Assembly: GCA_029934675.1 (NCBI GenBank)
Contig: JAOZLT010000108.1
Location: forward strand, 1-5,334
Origin: Candidatus Altimarinota bacterium
GTDB lineage: Bacteria; Patescibacteriota; Gracilibacteria; UM-FILTER-43-11
Reading direction: 5' to 3'
Length of the DNA: 5,334 nt
The notes below the pieces were generated by a model. The model worked only from the letters and a program-made list of their open reading frames with translations. It searched no databases and was not told the DNA's origin. Below, in pieces: positions 5,237-5,334 of this stretch (positions are counted from its first letter, which is position 1; every line of letters starts with the position of its first letter). The position numbers and the translations under genes were made by a program.

Positions 5237-5334
5237 GTATGTAATCTTATAATTATGTAATTGTATCAGTATTGATTCCATTAGAAGATTATTTTCTATT
5301 TTAACTTTCTAATAGCGAAGCGTTTGTAATTTTG
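5237..5334. repeat. Right-edge repeat modules
   Basis: No gene is supported here. The 25-nt segment 5280-5304 is identical to 5076-5100, so the 130-nt island is bracketed by direct repeats (6 nt from its left end, 43 nt from its right end). The segment 5310-5334 matches 1906-1930 at 23 of 25 positions (core GAAGCGTTTGTAAT). The repeat family continues past the window edge. Confidence 0.75.

Overview
The window is AT-rich bacterial chromosome carrying two strongly conserved housekeeping genes, trmD (tRNA m1G37 methyltransferase) and serS (seryl-tRNA synthetase). It also carries a small UPF0235/DUF167 gene, a type II toxin-antitoxin pair, a secreted SLH-domain surface protein and one unrecognised small protein. 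All reading frames fit the standard bacterial code. Several features suggest an uncultured small-genome lineage of the Candidate Phyla Radiation type. These are housekeeping genes standing alone outside their usual operons, weak or absent Shine-Dalgarno sequences at most starts, a TrmD with a very short C-terminus, and intergenic gaps filled with modular AT-rich repeats. That placement is an inference from style, not from a marker gene, and it is weak.

Layout, left to right. Positions 1-96 hold only an AT-rich repeat tail. On the minus strand, 1777-533 encodes an SLH-anchored exported protein (signal peptide, two Ig-like modules, three SLH repeats), followed 10 nt later by an unrecognised 141-residue protein (522-97). 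Together they look like a two-gene unit transcribed leftward. A 166-nt repeat-rich divergent gap (1778-1943) separates it from trmD on the plus strand (1944-2594). trmD runs convergently into a minus-strand toxin-antitoxin operon (antitoxin 3150-2896, toxin 2915-2658, overlapping by 20 nt), with an 8-bp hairpin at the junction. The antitoxin has a recognisable extended -10 promoter whose spacer is occupied by a perfect 16-nt palindrome, a likely autoregulatory operator. Divergent from it are the UPF0235 gene (3276-3551) and then serS (3681-4970) on the plus strand, the latter preceded by an AT-rich imperfect hairpin.

The last 364 nt (4971-5334) contain no supported gene. They hold more of the same modular repeats seen upstream of trmD, arranged around a less AT-rich 130-nt island (5107-5236). 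The island has perfect 12-bp terminal inverted repeats and internal hairpins, and resembles either a MITE-like element or a structured RNA. No complete defence, metabolic or mobile system is present. The most unusual material is the repeat and island architecture between genes.
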